This document shows positions 47,101 through 55,295 of a stretch of DNA of 64,000 nt, piece after piece. Location: the NCBI GenBank assembly GCA_029565685.1, contig JAKQNR010000035.1:248001-312000 (forward strand). The letters run 5' to 3'. The notes under the pieces were generated by a model. The model saw only the letters and a program-made list of their open reading frames with translations, had not been told where the DNA came from and ran no database searches. Both the position numbers and the translations under genes were made by a program. Every line of letters begins with the position of its first letter. The stretch's first letter is position 1. This stretch comes from a bacterium. Its GTDB lineage: Bacteria; Zhuqueibacterota; Zhuqueibacteria; Residuimicrobiales; Residuimicrobiaceae.

Positions 47101-50100
47101 GACTCCACCACGATCTATGGCAAAGCCCATGCCCGTTTTGTCCTCGGCGATACAGCCGGCGTGCACAATCAGGTCGTCACCGTAGACGTGCCCCTGAACG
47201 GAGCGCCGATCATCTTTAAAGCCACCGCCCTGGCAGACAAACCCAGTCAGCTGCAAATCCGTTCCGGAGATCAGCAGGCATGGTATGCCGGCGAGACCTT
47301 TCCACAGGCGCTCGAGGTCAAGCTGAGCGACAAGTACGGAAACGGCCGTAAAGGCTACGGCGTTAAATTCAGCGTGGTGGCTGGAACCGGAAACGGCGCC
47401 CTGAACGGCAGGGACACCGTCACCGTAGTGAGCGACAGCCTGGGTTTGGCCCGTATTTTCTACACCGCAGGAAGTCAGCAGGGCGTGAATCAGGTGCGCG
47501 CAGAGGTGGCCGCACAGCTCAAGATTCCGGCTGTGGTCTTTTCCAACCTCACTGTCAAACCGCCCAAGCCGAGCCGCATCACGGAGGTCAGCGGCGATTA
47601 TCAGGAGGGCGTGGTCAACGATCTATTGGCCAAGCCGTTCGTCGTCAAGGTCACTGATCCGTTTAACAATGTCATCCCCTCGGCCAATCTCATCGCCAAA
47701 GTGGTCAGTGGAGGCGGCAAGGTGAACGACCAGGATTCGTTGAGGATTCAAACCGATGCGACCGGCCAGGCGTCGGTCACGCTGCGTCTGGGCCTGGTCA
47801 GCGGAGATATGAATCAACGAGTCGTGATCCGCAGCGCGGATTATGATCTGCAACCTGCGGAATTCATCGCCACCGCTCTGCCGGGAGCGGCGGCGAGCGT
47901 CACCGCGGTCGGAGAACTTGCGTTCTATGAAAAACCTGCTGCCCAGGCGCCGATCCAGGCGATGGTTCGGGATCCCTTCGGCAACCCCAGACCAGGCCAT
48001 CCGATCACCTTCGCAGTGGTCAGTGGCAACGGCCACTTTGGCGCCAACCAGAACAGCACACAGGCGATCACCAACGGCAGCGGCGTAGCGACGGCCGACT
48101 ATATCATGGGCACGCTGTCCAACGAGGAAAACATTCTCATCGTCTCGGGAACTAAAAACAGCGGTGAACCGCTCGCCGGAAGCCCCATCACCTTTATCGG
48201 TCGAGTCATCCCCGGCGAACCCAGTCAACTGCTCTCCCGGCAATCCGGAGAATATTCAGGCAAAATACTGACCACATTGTCCGAACCGCTGGTCGCAGAG
48301 GTGCGTGACGCGTATGGCAATCCGGTGCATGCGGGCGTGGTGGTGCGTTTTTCGGTCACCGCCGGCGGCGGTTCATTTGGAGAAGCAGAGGAGGTAGATC
48401 AAACCACGGATGAAAACGGACAGGCCCGGGCATACCTCAGGTTGGGCGCTGTCGCCGGAATGAACAATAACCGGGTATCCGCCACCGTACCGGATGCTCC
48501 CCATGTCAAGGCGATCGAATTCCGCGCCTCGGCGTTGGCCGACATTCCAGATCGAATGCACGCAGAGGGCGACACGCTGTTCAACGGTCATGTGAAATCT
48601 GAATTCACCCCCCGAGTCCAGGTGACCGATCTGCGCGGCAACGCAATCAGCAACTTTGCCGTGCTGTTCAAAGTGATCTCAGGCCAGGGCAAACTCAGGA
48701 GCGCTGATGCCGGAGAATGGCAGGACACCATTCGTGTAACCACAGATCTACAGGGCCATGCAGGAGTGCGTTGGCAGTTCGGCGACAAACCCGACAGCAA
48801 CCTGGTCTACGCCTATGGCCGTTTTCAAAATAGTGAACTGACGGGTTCGCCTGTTCGATTCCGCGGCCTGGCCACAGCGGAGGATCCGCAATACCTGCGC
48901 CTGGTCTCTGCCCAGACCGACACCGGCGTCGTCCGCAATCCGCTGGCGCATCCCTTGGTAGTAAAAGTGACGGACCGAAGCGATAATCCAGTAGCCGGTC
49001 ACCCGGTGCTTTTCGAAGTGATCTATCCTGCGACCGGCAAGGGCAAGCTGTACACAGCGGCGAACCTGAGCGACACCACTGCCCAGCTAACCATGGTCAC
49101 TGACCGCAATGGTCTGGCGCAAATTCATTTTCTGCTCAGCCGGCAGGCAGGGCCCAATTATGTCAGGGCCAGTTCCCGTTTCCGCAACAGTTCGCAGGCG
49201 CTGTTCAACTCGCCGATTAATTTTTATATCGAAGGACTGTCCAGCCCTGCGGCCAAACTGTTGCTCCTCTCCTCCAACACCCTCACCGGTCCCGTGCGGT
49301 CAACCCATGTCATCAGCGCCAAAGCGGTAGATGCCTTTGGTCAGCCGGTCAGCGGCCATCCAATCCAATTCCAGGTGATGGAGGAAAGCAGCAGTCTGGA
49401 CAGAACAGGCAACCGATGGATAACCGTGAGCACCGGCGCCGACGGCGTGGCCACAGCGCAATGGACGCTGGGCACTGTAACCGGCGCGGACATGAACATC
49501 CTGCGGGTCAGTTCAGCCGCCCTTGAGAACTCGCCCTTTACCATCAAGGCGACGGTAACCCCGGGAACGGCGTCGGCCGGACAGAGCGCCATCAACACAA
49601 CGCTGGATTCCGTGCGTGCGGACAACTTCAGCTACGCCCGGGTAACGGTTGCCTTGGTGGACAGTTTCCGCAATGCGACTCCAGGCGTTTCCGTCACCTG
49701 GCAAAGCGAGGATGAAGGCGTTCAATTCAGCGAATCAAGCTCCACCACCGGTGCAGACGGCCATGCAACGGTGCGATTGCGTTCAACCCGCAGCGGCGTC
49801 AAGACCATCTCCGCCATCGTTCATAGCGGAGCTTCCTTCACCCTCTGTTGCGCCCGCGTGACCTTTTTGCCCGGCGAGGCGGCCAAAATGCGCATCGTAT
49901 CGGGCGACAACCTGATCGGCAACGTGGGCACCGCGTTGCGGGATTCTCTGGCGGTTCAAGTTTTTGATTCCCTGAACAATCCCATCCCTCACAGTGTGGT
50001 CGCTTTTGCCGTCCAATCCGGCGGCGGCCTATTTCTCGAGTCGCAAAAGATCACCCAGATCGATACGACGGACGCCAACGGCATAGCCCGCGTGTTTCTC

Positions 50101-52254
50101 ATTCTGGGCAAACAGGTGGACCTGAACAATGTGGTGGTCGCTTCGGTCGGTTCGGTCCAACAGGTGATCACATGCAAAACGCGCGCCGCCGCAGCAGCCT
50201 ATATCTACACCCATGAGGAAAAGGAACTCGCTGCCGCTGTTACCACCGACCTGGCTGATCCTCTGGTGGTGCGAGTGGAGGACAGCGCCGGCAATCCGGT
50301 CTGGAATGCAGCCGTCACCTTTACCCCGGCTGACAGCGACGGAATGATCACCAGCGCCAATCCGGTGCGCACTGATTACAACGGTCTGGCCAGGGCTTCT
50401 TACCGACTGGGCAGCAAGGCCGGCGATCGCTATGTAACCGCGCGCGTCACCGGCGTTGCCACCGCCGCCACTTTTATCATTCACGCAAGCGGAAAAACTC
50501 CAAGCCATATCGTCGTCGTGTCCGGAAACAACCAGCAGGGGCCCGCCGGCTCTGTGCTGGAACAGCCGTTCGTTCTTCAGGTTCTGGATGAGTACGGCAA
50601 CGGCGTCGCTGTAACGCCCATCGCCTTTAGACTGGTGGAGGGCAGTGGAGCGGAGATCATCGGTACGGATACGTTACAGACCGACGCCGAAGGCAGAATC
50701 AGCGTTCAGGTGCAACTGGGCTTTAAAGCCGGCGACTATGCCTTTCTGGCTGTGTCCTCCCTACTGCCGGACCAAGCGGCATTGTTCAGTTGTCAGGCGC
50801 TTGCCGGCGCTGCCTACAAGATCGATCTGCTGCCCGGCAATCGCTCCAACAACGGCCAGAGCATGACCATCGGCCGTGAACTGCTCTATCCGATCATCGT
50901 GGTGGTGCGCGATCAACACAACAACCCGGTTAAAAACGAACTGGTCCAATTCGCCGTGGTGGAAAACAACGGCTATATGATCAATCCCAAGGCGATATCG
51001 GATGATTCCGGCCGCGTCTATGGCCGCTGGGTGTTGGGCGAAACCCCGGGCCACAATAAAGTAATGGCCTATCGCCTGGGCCTCTATAACAGCCCCATCC
51101 CATTCACCGCCACCGGCGTGACCAACCATTTCCCCGAATTCCACGGTCTGCCCGCGTATGAACAGGAGATTGAATACAACCGACCCTGGTCCTTCACTCT
51201 CCATGCGCTGGATGCGGACAACGATCCGTTGAAATACAGCCTCAGAATCAAACCCAATCCCACCAATGCGCGGTTTGATTCGCTCGGCAATCAGCTCTTT
51301 CAGTGGACGCCGACGATACGGCAAAAGGGGAGCTATCAATTCTTCTTTACCGTGCAAGACGCCAAAGGCGGTCTGGATGTGGATTCGCTTCTGGTCAAAG
51401 TGGTCGGCGATTCCGCGCCGGTGATCACCAGCCTCTATCCCATGTGCGGGCTTCCCCTGACCCTGAGCAAACCGGACAGCATGGTTTTCTCATGCACCGC
51501 GGTGGATTACGACGGCGATCCCTTGACCTACCGCTGGTTCGTCAATGAGCGTTCGTTCAATGGTCCCAACTTTGTCTTTCGCAGCCTCGATCACCCGCGC
51601 GGCAGTCTGCGCATTCATGTGGAAATATCCGACGGCATGAAAACCACCCGGTCCTGTGAATGGGTCATGCTGGTGACGCAGGTGGATCTGACCTCCTTTA
51701 CCGCAGCCTTTGAGCCCTTTGTCGGCGTGCGTTTGAACTGGCGAGCAGCCTCCGAGGTGAACAACGCCGGCTTTGACGTATTGCGCAGCACATCAGAACA
51801 GGGCGGATTCAGCCTCATCACCCGCAAGCTCATTGCCGCCACCGGCGCCGGCTCCTATGAATTCGTCGACAGCACCGCTGTAGCCGGAGTGCGTTATTTT
51901 TACCAGCTGCAGGATCTCAGCCTGGATGGCAGCCGTACGCTGCACGGGCCGGTGCAGGTCGATCTGGCGCTGCCGGAGCGATTCAACGTGCTGCAGAATT
52001 ATCCCAATCCCTTCAATCCGGAGACGCGCATTCGCTTCCAGCTGCCCGTATCAGGCCGAACCCGGATAGAGGTTTTCAACACCCTCGGACAACTGGTGCG
52101 CTCGCTGGCGGATGCCCCGCTGCCTGCCGGCTATCATGAGATCGACTGGGACGGCCGAGATGAACAGGGCCGTCCGGTCGGCTCCGCGGTCTATTATTAC
52201 CGTGTCGAATCAGCCGGCGAACGGGCAGTGAAAAAAATGGTGCTCCTGCGCTGA
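44176..52254 (+). CDS. Giant secreted SGNH-hydrolase protein with about 15 Ig-like repeats
   Basis: A 2692-residue surface protein. The start is the TTG at 44176, which has GGAGGAG at good spacing and begins a signal peptide (KLFRLICVGAVALFALNRSA). The first domain, about residues 27-238, is an SGNH/GDSL esterase with PVGNSITAG (S35), HLGTNNLS and the catalytic DDRHPNESG (D214, H217). Next come a fibronectin-III-like domain (241-345), a laminin-G-like region (355-550), one Ig-like unit interrupted by a CBM6/35-like module (616-745), and fourteen Big-1/invasin-type Ig repeats of about 105 residues (821-2315). A cadherin-like domain (2316-2411) and a C-terminal FlgD/sorting-like domain with LQNYPNPFNPETRIRFQLP (2600-2692) close it. 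It probably hydrolyses ester groups on a polysaccharide; substrate unknown. Confidence 0.9.
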   Translation: MKLFRLICVGAVALFALNRSADAAKLWKIMPVGNSITAGVGSSNGYGFRDDLAAKLTSANITFDLVGPDGAPYEGHFQSGAKIEDFMAGGAKDITPSLMAYEPNIIILHLGTNNLSQIIAPYSNNRGVTYEPTAAGRLAQLLKYLAQFSDGTKGAFLERVLVCKIIPRLDGSVLNANINLLNAEIERMFFENPPFAKMTIVDMHRLLSASDYTDDRHPNESGYAKMASEYANLISGVVGNDATAPGNPGNLLIRPENAQTAALQWTASGDDGSSGRANLYELRYATFQLTEKNFLQGKLVSLNRPSSSGATESYLVDRLVAGLTYYFALRVYDEWNLKSNIRYFSPVLIENTAGYRYCDDFSDATLPDWSVQTSYQLDIVHQDLRLKTSASASWDHLATFTGARYNSAAKLVKTSIEWSYLADASGMNAGGIAMMLDQPSANANGYLLRLRNGVLYLNEITNGSLQTSELQKLTSTASYKTPAPGDSFTVHYFPGGLYGNVFDCYLNKTYLGQLYDKKKLQGNAPQLYSGIMLYGGNLNNAVTKFCLEVPPLSADSMQIFVGDQQRGQITQRLAEPLTVRIVDANGVPVNDVQVEFTINSGQAFLSTDSLANNFNGHLWVEAEKGSLSGPYAAGNAVEASNAGYIYVPEDVDREKGLATYQIYNVKAGQYRLWLRVNPQDGSHNSCYLSVNGSDTLQFNFTDLYGTFKWYAFANRTFYLPQGFFELAIKNRESNTYIDKILLTNNLSYTPSGFGEATQRFSNLTDLGGLAYTFATFTTTAGPVQVRASAPAVPNGSPQLFTIYGDALDPQSMTYVSERVLSDTVGQMMDAAFSVKMLDRYNNTCVGIPVDFVVTEGDGSFGGQPSIRVSSDKEGIASARLTLGYAASGSKVIAQLPNSPEITALAFEAVPDKEGVPIEIVAIKGQDQTGIVHTALNDSLVVQVLDRNHRPVYKYPVPFKITKGNGTFNGLGTTFIDSTTIYGKAHARFVLGDTAGVHNQVVTVDVPLNGAPIIFKATALADKPSQLQIRSGDQQAWYAGETFPQALEVKLSDKYGNGRKGYGVKFSVVAGTGNGALNGRDTVTVVSDSLGLARIFYTAGSQQGVNQVRAEVAAQLKIPAVVFSNLTVKPPKPSRITEVSGDYQEGVVNDLLAKPFVVKVTDPFNNVIPSANLIAKVVSGGGKVNDQDSLRIQTDATGQASVTLRLGLVSGDMNQRVVIRSADYDLQPAEFIATALPGAAASVTAVGELAFYEKPAAQAPIQAMVRDPFGNPRPGHPITFAVVSGNGHFGANQNSTQAITNGSGVATADYIMGTLSNEENILIVSGTKNSGEPLAGSPITFIGRVIPGEPSQLLSRQSGEYSGKILTTLSEPLVAEVRDAYGNPVHAGVVVRFSVTAGGGSFGEAEEVDQTTDENGQARAYLRLGAVAGMNNNRVSATVPDAPHVKAIEFRASALADIPDRMHAEGDTLFNGHVKSEFTPRVQVTDLRGNAISNFAVLFKVISGQGKLRSADAGEWQDTIRVTTDLQGHAGVRWQFGDKPDSNLVYAYGRFQNSELTGSPVRFRGLATAEDPQYLRLVSAQTDTGVVRNPLAHPLVVKVTDRSDNPVAGHPVLFEVIYPATGKGKLYTAANLSDTTAQLTMVTDRNGLAQIHFLLSRQAGPNYVRASSRFRNSSQALFNSPINFYIEGLSSPAAKLLLLSSNTLTGPVRSTHVISAKAVDAFGQPVSGHPIQFQVMEESSSLDRTGNRWITVSTGADGVATAQWTLGTVTGADMNILRVSSAALENSPFTIKATVTPGTASAGQSAINTTLDSVRADNFSYARVTVALVDSFRNATPGVSVTWQSEDEGVQFSESSSTTGADGHATVRLRSTRSGVKTISAIVHSGASFTLCCARVTFLPGEAAKMRIVSGDNLIGNVGTALRDSLAVQVFDSLNNPIPHSVVAFAVQSGGGLFLESQKITQIDTTDANGIARVFLILGKQVDLNNVVVASVGSVQQVITCKTRAAAAAYIYTHEEKELAAAVTTDLADPLVVRVEDSAGNPVWNAAVTFTPADSDGMITSANPVRTDYNGLARASYRLGSKAGDRYVTARVTGVATAATFIIHASGKTPSHIVVVSGNNQQGPAGSVLEQPFVLQVLDEYGNGVAVTPIAFRLVEGSGAEIIGTDTLQTDAEGRISVQVQLGFKAGDYAFLAVSSLLPDQAALFSCQALAGAAYKIDLLPGNRSNNGQSMTIGRELLYPIIVVVRDQHNNPVKNELVQFAVVENNGYMINPKAISDDSGRVYGRWVLGETPGHNKVMAYRLGLYNSPIPFTATGVTNHFPEFHGLPAYEQEIEYNRPWSFTLHALDADNDPLKYSLRIKPNPTNARFDSLGNQLFQWTPTIRQKGSYQFFFTVQDAKGGLDVDSLLVKVVGDSAPVITSLYPMCGLPLTLSKPDSMVFSCTAVDYDGDPLTYRWFVNERSFNGPNFVFRSLDHPRGSLRIHVEISDGMKTTRSCEWVMLVTQVDLTSFTAAFEPFVGVRLNWRAASEVNNAGFDVLRSTSEQGGFSLITRKLIAATGAGSYEFVDSTAVAGVRYFYQLQDLSLDGSRTLHGPVQVDLALPERFNVLQNYPNPFNPETRIRFQLPVSGRTRIEVFNTLGQLVRSLADAPLPAGYHEIDWDGRDEQGRPVGSAVYYYRVESAGERAVKKMVLLR
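46637..51122 (+). repeat. Fourteen tandem Ig-like (Big-1 type) domain repeats inside the giant gene
   Basis: About 4.5 kb of the gene encodes fourteen units of about 105 residues. The shared pattern is a VSGD-QQG opening, a PLVVxVxDxxGNPV strand, VxFxVxxGxG, a TDxxGxAxxxxxLG turn and a short closing strand with F-A-T-A. The units are diverged at sequence level, so they are old duplications and not recent copies. Confidence 0.8.
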
Positions 52255-52277
52255 GGTGCGTAACAGCCCTTCAAAGA

Positions 52278-52312
52278 ACCCCTGCAGCGCACGATGCAGG
52301 GGTCTTTTTTTG
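52278..52312 (+). terminator. Rho-independent terminator of the giant surface-protein gene
   Basis: A perfect 9-bp stem (ACCCCTGCA at 52278-52286, TGCAGGGGT at 52295-52303) is followed by CTTTTTTT, 24 bases after the stop codon. Confidence 0.9.
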
Positions 52313-52455
52313 CGCGATTATCTGCTTTTAAAAAACAAAATTAATGATTAACTTTTGCGCGTGATTTCCGTCTCCGGTTAGAACGATTCTACCCGGCCGG
52401 CTGTGCACCAACGGCGGACTCGGGGAAACGCCGAACATTCATCAGGGAGACCTCT

Positions 52456-53343
52456 TTGTCCTATCTGGGTCAGCTGGCCGCGCTTACCGCGGCTTTTTTT
52501 TGGAGCGGCACTGCCATTATGTTCAGCGCCGCTGGAAAACGCATCGGCGCCTTTGCGACCAATCTACTGCGAATTCTATGGGGAGCGGTGTTTTTATGCA
52601 CTGTGCTCTGGCTGACCACGGGTCAGTTCTTTCCCATTCACGCCACCCCTTACCAGATAAAATGGCTGGCCATCAGCGGCATCATCGGCCTGGCTATCGG
52701 CGACGCGGCGCTGTTCGTCTGCATGGTGGGATTGGGGCCGCGCATCGCTACCCTGTTGCTCTCGCTGGCGCCGGCCATCACCACGCTGGTGGCCTGGTTT
52801 TTCCTGGACGAAAAACTGAGCGGGCTCTCGGTATTCGGAATTCTTTTAACGCTGGGGGGTATCTGGTGGGTGGTGCTGGAGGAACACAGCGATCCGGTTC
52901 AGGGCTCTAAAACCGTCGGTTTGCTCATGGGCCTGATCGCCGCCATGGGCCAGGGATTGGGAATCATATTTGCCAAAAAGGCATTGAACACCGAAATCGA
53001 TGCGCTTTCAGCTACGGTGCTGCGAATGGTTCCAGCCATGGCGGCCTTGTGGTTGGTGGCCCTGCTGCGCGGGCAGGTCATGCGAGTGCTGCGGACCGTA
53101 CGCGACCGCGACGCCGCCCTCGCCACCCTGGGAGGATCGATCTTTGGTCCGTTTCTCGGCGTCTGGCTGGCCAATGTCGCGGTCAAGTACACCGAAGCCG
53201 GCATCGCCGCAACGTTGCTGGCTACGGTTCCCCTTCTGATCATCCCATTGACCATGGTGATCTACCGGACCAAACCAACACTGAGAACCATAATCGGCAC
53301 GCTGATCGCCGTCAGCGGCGTGGCCTGCCTGTTTCTGCGGTAA
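52456..53343 (+). CDS. EamA-family permease
   Basis: A 295-residue membrane protein with about ten helices in two repeated halves, as in EamA/DMT transporters. It starts at a TTG (52456) after AGGGAGA, giving MSYLGQLAALTAAFFWSGTA. The second half contains MGLIAAMGQGLGIIFAKKAL and a C-terminal GTLIAVSGVACLFLR. The substrate is not predictable. It is unlike the RarD-type protein at 11.8-12.7 kb, so this is a separate subfamily. Confidence 0.85.
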   Translation: MSYLGQLAALTAAFFWSGTAIMFSAAGKRIGAFATNLLRILWGAVFLCTVLWLTTGQFFPIHATPYQIKWLAISGIIGLAIGDAALFVCMVGLGPRIATLLLSLAPAITTLVAWFFLDEKLSGLSVFGILLTLGGIWWVVLEEHSDPVQGSKTVGLLMGLIAAMGQGLGIIFAKKALNTEIDALSATVLRMVPAMAALWLVALLRGQVMRVLRTVRDRDAALATLGGSIFGPFLGVWLANVAVKYTEAGIAATLLATVPLLIIPLTMVIYRTKPTLRTIIGTLIAVSGVACLFLR

Positions 53344-53379
53344 GGGGATGCAGCCGCTGCGCAGACCTGCAGTGCTCGA

Positions 53380-54174
53380 TTAAAGGATGTAGCCGATCCG
53401 CTGCTCTTCCGCCGCACAGGCCGCTTGCCACCACATGCCGTGTCGGGTTTCCAGCTCCTCAAAGGAGGGAAAGGGGTAGTAGAAAAACCTGCTTTGATCG
53501 CCGACGAAAAAGCCGTTTTTAATAGCCCGATACAACAGCTCCTGCTGCAGATGACGGATCACTGTTTTAGTCGGCTTTTCCGGATGCATTTGCAGCTCGA
53601 TCAAACAATCACGCAGATGATTTACATCCGAATAGGGTAACTCTTCCGGTTGGGCGAGAAAGGGATCGATCGCAAGGCCGTTCAACATCAGTTCGACAAA
53701 AATAAGCTTGGGCACAGAGATCGGATAACCCGGTTGAGTGACAAAACGGATGAATTCAAGCGGATGAAAGGAAGTGGCGATACGCGGCGTCACCGGACAC
53801 AATTCCTGATACAGATGCAGCTCTTTGCGCTCCTCCTCCTCATAGGGTTGTTTGCTCAGCTCCAGCACAGCGCCGGTAGAGGTGACTAGGTAGAGATTGA
53901 GCAGGGCTTCGAGGGGCACGTGCTCCAATACTCGATAAATGGACAAATACACGGAACGTTTGGGCTGGCCGTCTGCATGCGGTTGACATCGTTCTTCGAT
54001 ATCCCTCATGGGGAAATAGGTGGAGGTGAAGCCGGGATCCACCTGAAAAAAGATCGCCTGATCCTGAGTTCGTTTCTTGATGCCGGTGGCAAAATAATTG
54101 CCGAACTCGGTCGGCGGCAGCATGGAAGCGATCAGCGATTCAGGCATTAAAGAAAGGTAGAGATATCTTTGCAC
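53380..54174 (-). CDS. Conserved-looking protein of unknown function
   Basis: A 264-residue protein from a GTG at 54174, chosen because AAGGA lies seven bases upstream and the sequence then begins with a strand-like RYLYLSLMPESLIASMLPP; longer starts reach 54279. There is no signal peptide and no membrane helix, so it is likely cytoplasmic. Distinct segments are PPTEFGNYFATGIKKRTQDQ, FFQVDPGFTSTYFPMRDIEE and the C-terminal GMWWQAACAAEEQR. I recognise no family or catalytic motif. It is a single gene between a convergent permease and a divergent dehydrogenase. Confidence 0.7.
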   Translation of the reverse strand: MQRYLYLSLMPESLIASMLPPTEFGNYFATGIKKRTQDQAIFFQVDPGFTSTYFPMRDIEERCQPHADGQPKRSVYLSIYRVLEHVPLEALLNLYLVTSTGAVLELSKQPYEEEERKELHLYQELCPVTPRIATSFHPLEFIRFVTQPGYPISVPKLIFVELMLNGLAIDPFLAQPEELPYSDVNHLRDCLIELQMHPEKPTKTVIRHLQQELLYRAIKNGFFVGDQSRFFYYPFPSFEELETRHGMWWQAACAAEEQRIGYIL

Positions 54175-54383
54175 TGCCAAATCCTTACGATATAAAACAT
54201 AAAAACGAGCAACAATTTTAGCGTTAAATTTACAACATTTTACCATGCAAAACAACAGTTTTGTCCGCTTTGCCGACAAGTCGGGGCCCCGGCCTTACCG
54301 GCCGGTTTCAGCCGCGCGAGCAGCCGACTTGTACGCGCGGAAAAGAAACGGCCGTTTTCACTTTCAATAACCATGGAGAAGAA

Positions 54384-55190
54384 ATGACTGCAGGAAAAAC
54401 CGTTCTGATCACCGGCGCTTCATTTGGCATCGGCCTGGAAATGGCCCGGCTCTTTGCCCGCGACCAATGCCATCTGATACTCGTGGCCCGCACCGCCGAC
54501 CGGCTGACCCAGGTCGCGGAAGAGCTGAAAGGATTAGGAGCGCCTTCGGCCCTCCCTCTGGTCCAAGATCTGAGCCGTTCCGGGGCCGCGGAAAACATAT
54601 TTCGAACGCTGGCAGAGCAGAACCTTCACCTGGATGTATTAGTCAACAATGCGGGCTTTGGCGACTATGGCGCCTACGCGGAGACACATTGGCCGACGGT
54701 CGAAAGCATGGTGCAGGTGAATATCACCAGCCTGCTCCACCTCACCAGACTTTTTCTGCCCGGCATGATCGCGCGCAAACAGGGCCGAATCGTCAATCTC
54801 GCCTCCACCGCCGCTTTCCAACCAGGGCCGTACATGGCGGTCTACTATGCCTCCAAAGCCTTTGTGCTCTCGTTCAGCGAGGCTTTGTCAAAGGAGTGTG
54901 AAGGAACAGGCGTAATTGTCACCGCCATCTGCCCGGGACCCACGGCGACGGAATTTCAGACGCGGGCGAATGTCCTGAATACGGGAATCGCGCAGAATCA
55001 AAAGAGTTTGCTCAAAATGATGGAGGCAGCTGCTGTGGCGGAGATGGGATATCGTGGCATGTTGAAGGGCAAATCCGTGGTCGTCACCGGCGTTCTCAAC
55101 CGCTTGGGCGCCTGGTCCGGACGCCATCTGCCCAACGTCTGGGTGATGGCGGCGATTGAAAAGTTCCATAAAAAACGACAGCAGAACTAG
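54384..55190 (+). CDS. Short-chain dehydrogenase/reductase
   Basis: A 268-residue classical SDR from the ATG at 54384. The nucleotide-binding motif is TVLITGASFGIGLEMARLFA, the NNAG motif is DVLVNNAGFGDYG and the catalytic part is NLASTAAFQPGPYMAVYYASK with the YxxxK pair. The arginine in the strand after motif I (LILVARTADRL) is typical of NADP-preferring members. DltE/YqjQ-like proteins have a similar pattern. The substrate is unknown. Confidence 0.88.
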   Translation: MTAGKTVLITGASFGIGLEMARLFARDQCHLILVARTADRLTQVAEELKGLGAPSALPLVQDLSRSGAAENIFRTLAEQNLHLDVLVNNAGFGDYGAYAETHWPTVESMVQVNITSLLHLTRLFLPGMIARKQGRIVNLASTAAFQPGPYMAVYYASKAFVLSFSEALSKECEGTGVIVTAICPGPTATEFQTRANVLNTGIAQNQKSLLKMMEAAAVAEMGYRGMLKGKSVVVTGVLNRLGAWSGRHLPNVWVMAAIEKFHKKRQQN

Positions 55191-55295
55191 CAAGGCCCCG
55201 GGCGTTCGGCAAAAGGCTGAGTTGAGAGGACCGGCTAAAAAAATAACGGCCGGGCCATCCGCTGAAGCGACCATACCGGCAGTCAAATGAAAGGG

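Noticed and set aside
46637..51122. Ig-domain array read as a DNA tandem repeat or CRISPR-like structure
   Set aside because: The periodicity is at the protein level only; the DNA units are diverged, about 320 bases long and fully coding.
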